A stretch of 41,496 nucleotides of DNA, taken from contig JBOGEN010000129.1 of assembly GCA_050743265.1 (NCBI GenBank), positions 1 to 41,496 on the forward strand, given 5' to 3'. Each line of letters opens with the position of its first letter. The first letter of the stretch is position 1. The notes below the pieces were generated by a model, which had not been told where the DNA came from, ran no database searches, and saw only the letters and a program-made list of their open reading frames with translations. This document shows positions 40,881 through 41,496 of the stretch, piece by piece. The stretch comes from JBOGEN01 sp050743265 (GTDB lineage: Bacteria > Actinomycetota > Actinomycetes > JBOGEN01). The position numbers were made by a program, and so were the translations under genes.

Positions 40881-40944
40881 CCGCTCGGCTGATCTGTGCT
40901 CGCCCGGCACGGCCACTGGTCGCTCCGGCTGGCAGGCTGGGCCC

Positions 40945-41496
40945 ATGGCAGGTGACCAGCGGGCCGAGGAGCGGGCGGGCGACGACGAGCTCGTCGTCCT
41001 GCTCGACGCGTCCGGGCGTCCGGCCGGGACCGCCCGCAAGGGCGACGTCCACCACGCGCCTGCGCCGTACCACCTGGCGTTCTCGTGCTACGCGTTCGGG
41101 CCGGACGGCCGGCTGCTCGTGACCAGGCGGGCGGCGTCGAAGCGCACCTGGCCCGGCGTCTGGACGAACACCTGCTGCGGGCACCCCGCCCCCGGGGAGG
41201 AGCCGCAGATCGCGGTACGGCGGCGGCTCGCCGACGAGCTGGGTACCGAGGTGATCGACCTGGTGCTCGCGTTGCCCGACTTCTCCTACCGCGTACGCGA
41301 CGGGGACGTCGAGGAGCACGAGCTCTGCCCGGTCTACCTGGCACGCGTCGGCCGGGCCGTCGCCCCGCACCCGGACGAGGTGGACGAGACCGGCTGGTGG
41401 CCGTGGGAGGACTTCCTCGCCCGGGCGTCCGACGACCCGGCGCTGTCCCCGTGGGCGCGGCTGCAGGCGCCTCTGCTCGCCGACGCGGTGTCCGCG
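40945..41496 (+). CDS. idi: isopentenyl-diphosphate delta-isomerase type 1 (partial)
   Basis: 184 codons are present and the gene runs off the right edge, probably close to its natural end. The Nudix-like domain has HLAFSCYAFGPDGRLLVTRR, the active-site Cys in VWTNTCCGHP, and the catalytic Glu pair in EEHELCPVYLAR. It interconverts IPP and DMAPP in isoprenoid synthesis in the cytoplasm. It starts 64 bases after the DNA ligase stop on the same strand, but no functional link is implied. Confidence 0.94.
   Translation, partial: MAGDQRAEERAGDDELVVLLDASGRPAGTARKGDVHHAPAPYHLAFSCYAFGPDGRLLVTRRAASKRTWPGVWTNTCCGHPAPGEEPQIAVRRRLADELGTEVIDLVLALPDFSYRVRDGDVEEHELCPVYLARVGRAVAPHPDEVDETGWWPWEDFLARASDDPALSPWARLQAPLLADAVSA

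Overview
The window is very GC-rich and densely packed, with many GTG/TTG starts, short RBS spacings, ATGA/GTGA gene overlaps, an HrdB/SigB-type sigma factor, a LigB-type ATP-dependent DNA ligase, an Rv2629-like BaeRF protein and DUF1876. These point to an actinobacterial chromosome. The sugar-uptake operon with secreted and intracellular glycosidases suggests a Micrococcales polysaccharide degrader (Cellulomonas/Promicromonospora-like), but that placement is inference. No rRNA, tRNA, CRISPR array, insertion sequence or prophage was seen.

Layout. 1-171: 3' end of a DNA polymerase IV gene. 208-3566 (minus): 5-oxoprolinase operon pxpA-pxpB-pxpC followed by a membrane-anchored molybdopterin oxidoreductase. 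3668-7004: DUF4192 protein, a group-2 sigma factor with a 15-bp tandem repeat in its tail, and a DUF72 protein. 7005-8275: a decayed GyrI-like gene and a small membrane protein. 8330-26836: a large catabolic island. 27108-31257: small conserved actinobacterial genes (DUF456, DUF1876, BaeRF2), a remnant of a GH130-type glycosidase, a cupin and an unusual DUF1653 fusion. 31425-39082 (minus): LacI-controlled oligosaccharide operon (regulator, binding protein, two permeases, secreted PF10091 protein, intracellular GH39 enzyme). 39339-41496: ATP-dependent DNA ligase and the start of idi.

The island at 8-27 kb is the best candidate for an undescribed system. A LacI regulator and a signal-less PBP2-fold protein are followed by a CrtI/PYROXD2-like FAD oxidoreductase, an alpha/beta hydrolase resembling the 2,6-dihydroxypseudooxynicotine C-C hydrolase, a beta-hydroxyacid dehydrogenase, an M24-fold protein with a changed metal ligand, TPP-dependent E1 alpha and beta subunits without E2/E3, an AhpD-fold protein, a two-subunit molybdenum hydroxylase, a branched-chain-type ABC importer with a LivM-LivG fusion, and a TauE/SafE permease. 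The palindrome CAATCGATTG occurs four times exactly, each in front of one of these transcription units, and related palindromes lie before the hydrolase and the permease. In several promoters it sits just downstream of a recognisable -10 element. I infer one substrate-induced regulon that imports and breaks down an organic compound, perhaps an N-heterocycle or a ketone derived from one. The substrate is not known from sequence.
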